DNA from: Pseudomonas purpurea
GTDB taxonomy: Bacteria > Pseudomonadota > Gammaproteobacteria > Pseudomonadales > Pseudomonadaceae
Reading direction: 5' to 3'
Length of the DNA stretch: 64,000 bases
Assembly: GCF_039908635.1 (NCBI RefSeq)
Contig: NZ_CP150918.1
Location: 3,157,001 to 3,221,000, forward strand
Positions 62,663 to 64,000 of this stretch are shown one piece after another. The first letter of the stretch is position 1, and every line of letters starts with the position of its first letter. Position numbers and translations under genes: made by a program. A model generated the notes under the pieces. That model did no database searches. It saw only the letters and a list, made by a program, of their open reading frames with translations, and was not told the DNA's origin.

Positions 62663-63025
62663 TTGTCCAGACTCGCTGAATTTCGTGCCGCTGAAAAGCG
62701 CCTTCAAGAACAGCTCGCACAGCTGGAATCCCTGAAGAATGACGCCGGGCTCAAGAAAGAAATCGAGTTCGAAGAAAAGCTCCAGGGCCTGATGAAGACC
62801 TACGGTAAAGGCCTGCGCGACATCATCGCCATCCTTGATCCAAACCTTAAGTCCGGCCTGCAGCAGACCGCTGCACCCAAGACCCGCCGCGCTCGCGTGG
62901 TCAAGGTTTATCAGAACCCGCATACCGGCGAACTGATTGAAACCAAAGGTGGCAATCACCGTGGCCTGAAAGCCTGGAAAGAACAGTACGGTGCCAGCAC
63001 CGTTGATTCCTGGCTGCGCGCTTAA
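62663..63025 (+). CDS. mvaU: MvaT/MvaU-family H-NS-like xenogeneic silencer
   Basis: 120 residues. The N-terminal coiled-coil oligomerisation domain (SRLAEFRAAEKRLQEQLAQL ... DIIAILDPN) and C-terminal AT-pincer DNA-binding domain (RARVVKVYQNPHTGELIETK, then GGNHRGLKAWKEQYGAS) match MvaT/MvaU. The N-terminus looks more like MvaU than MvaT. The start is TTG at 62663 with GGAG at 8 bases; no ATG lies in frame at this point. The ~245-base upstream region is markedly AT-rich, as expected for an autoregulated silencer gene. Terminator follows at 63041. Confidence 0.9.
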   Translation: MSRLAEFRAAEKRLQEQLAQLESLKNDAGLKKEIEFEEKLQGLMKTYGKGLRDIIAILDPNLKSGLQQTAAPKTRRARVVKVYQNPHTGELIETKGGNHRGLKAWKEQYGASTVDSWLRA

Positions 63026-63040
63026 ACAGTGCCGCACAAG

Positions 63041-63068
63041 AAAGCCCTGCATCCGCAGGGCTTTTTTT
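63041..63068 (+). terminator. Rho-independent terminator
   Basis: A 10-base perfect stem AAAGCCCTGC/GCAGGGCTTT, loop ATCC, followed by a T-run; ends the mvaU-like gene. Confidence 0.94.
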
Positions 63069-63247
63069 GTATATGAGAAACATCTGACGCGACGATATTC
63101 GGCGTTCTCGCGGCAAACAGCCGCCAACTACCACTTGCCAGCCGCATCACCGCCAAGCCACCATCGGCATCATAACTTTTGACTTAATGCCTTTGGATAG
63201 CCGACACATAAGGCCAAGGCTCGCTTCAAGATCTAACAGCTGCCGAG

Positions 63248-63778
63248 CTATAGTTTCAAACTGTTTCGCGTGCTCTGCACTTCACTCTGACTCGCGATGT
63301 AAGCCTCTGCCTGCCCCGCACAGGAAAATACATACGCCTTGTCCGCATCAATCGCGGCAACCAACGTTTGAGACAGTATGTGGCGACCGTTCTGTGTGAT
63401 CGTGCAAGTGGTTTCAAGGGCCGCGAGTCTACCCAGCGTGCCGGGATGGATCTTGTTGCAAACACTTTGATAGCCGCTGGCTGCAAAGTCTTTTTGCACC
63501 GACTTGCGCATTTCCAGTAACACGCCCTGCAAATTGACCTGATGCCCGGCTTCAACCTGAGTCGTGGTCAACTCCATCACCATGACCGGCGTGCCACTTT
63601 GATCATTTTTCACGGCACGTTGCCGCAAGACCTGTGCGGGCTCCTCTTGCGCCAGCGCTTCAATTTCCCATCCGTCTGGCCAAGTGACGACCGGGTCGGC
63701 GGCCTGGGCGCCAGTGGCTCCGATCAGCAGGCAGAGCAACACGAATGCGGTTTGATGGGGTCGGATCATTGCAGTCAC
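63248..63778 (-). CDS. Exported DUF4946-like protein
   Basis: 176 residues with a Sec signal (FVLLCLLIGATGAQAADP, cleavage after AQA). The mature ~150 residues contain WPDGWEIEALAQEEPAQVLR, VMELTTTQVEAGHQVNLQGV and three cysteines (VCNKIHPG, TTCTIT, FSCAGQ). It resembles the Pseudomonas-specific DUF4946 family as I recall it; function unknown. The start is GTG at 63778 or ATG at 63769. Monocistronic by appearance. Confidence 0.75.
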   Translation of the reverse strand: MTAMIRPHQTAFVLLCLLIGATGAQAADPVVTWPDGWEIEALAQEEPAQVLRQRAVKNDQSGTPVMVMELTTTQVEAGHQVNLQGVLLEMRKSVQKDFAASGYQSVCNKIHPGTLGRLAALETTCTITQNGRHILSQTLVAAIDADKAYVFSCAGQAEAYIASQSEVQSTRNSLKL

Positions 63779-63965
63779 TACTCACAAGACAAGAAGCAAA
63801 GTCTGAACCCGGCCACTCGGTCAGGCAATAGCCACGCTTTTGCTTTGGCTCGACGCAAACGCTTGCGTATCATGGGCGCATTGCAAGGAAGCGCCATCAA
63901 TCGCAAGCCAAGGGACTGCTCGCCAGCGCGAGCACCGTTTGCCCCACTTATTCTCTGGAGGGCCC

Positions 63966-64000
63966 ATGAGCCTGCACGATCTGAACACGTTCCCCGGCGT
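63966..64000 (+). CDS. gloA: Start of a probable glyoxalase I (lactoylglutathione lyase); 3' end outside window
   Basis: Only the first 11 codons are present: ATG AGC CTG CAC ..., reading MSLHDLNTFPG, preceded by CTGGAGGG, a good ribosome-binding site. The peptide matches the characteristic N-terminus of Pseudomonas glyoxalase I as I recall it. Too short for a firm call. Confidence 0.5.
   Translation, partial: MSLHDLNTFPG

Overview
The window is chromosomal DNA of a fluorescent-group Pseudomonas. Three things suggest this: GC-rich coding with strong third-position GC bias, REPIN-type repeats of the kind common in P. fluorescens, and characteristic genes (NAD-specific GdhB of about 1620 residues, MvaT/MvaU-type H-NS protein, AruH, HppD, Hxc secretion). 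No tRNA, rRNA, CRISPR array, insertion sequence or prophage was recognised.

1-11.4 kb: a complete type II secretion locus apart from its left end. It has the same order and strands I recall for the P. aeruginosa hxc locus: hxcR(E)-Q(D)-Z(M)-Y(L)-X(K)-T(G) on the minus strand, hxcV(I) plus, hxcP(C) minus, hxcU(H) and hxcW(J) plus. It is followed by a vreA-vreI-vreR (PUMA3-like) cell-surface-signalling cassette, with a PhoB-box-like site upstream of vreA. hxcS (GspF) should lie just left of the window.

11.4-20 kb: a small secreted protein, a MocR-type regulator beside an exported cupin, the very large gdhB, and an acidic protein of unknown function. 20-26.9 kb: a translationally coupled moxR / DUF58 / DUF4381 / VWA / VWA-TPR / BatD operon. 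26.9-29.7 kb: an AT-richer orphan TccC-like Rhs gene with an unrecognised C-terminal tail. 29.9-35.4 kb: sbcD, an sbcC broken by a one-base frameshift between its signature motif and Walker B, and a GST-like gene. 35.4-38.1 kb: several very small exported or membrane proteins, a cloverleaf-like inverted-repeat element, a lactonase-type beta-propeller and a small acidic protein. 38.3-43.1 kb: a 1615-residue dermonecrotic-toxin-like protein.

43.2-64 kb: an RND/MMPL exporter with a YCF48-like partner, a chemoreceptor with aruH, a glycerate kinase / CdaR-type regulator / MFS transporter locus, a VOC protein divergent from a LysR gene that precedes an aldo/keto reductase and RarD, hpd (tyrosine catabolism), a DMT exporter divergent from a LysR regulator, a CSS-motif/EAL phosphodiesterase broken by a one-base frameshift, an MvaU-like silencer, a DUF4946-like exported protein and the first codons of a probable glyoxalase I.

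The best leads are the barrel-less VreA receptor controlling a liposecretin T2SS, the orphan Rhs toxin tail, the two single-base frameshifts (sbcC and the EAL gene), and the cloverleaf-like element at 36.2 kb.
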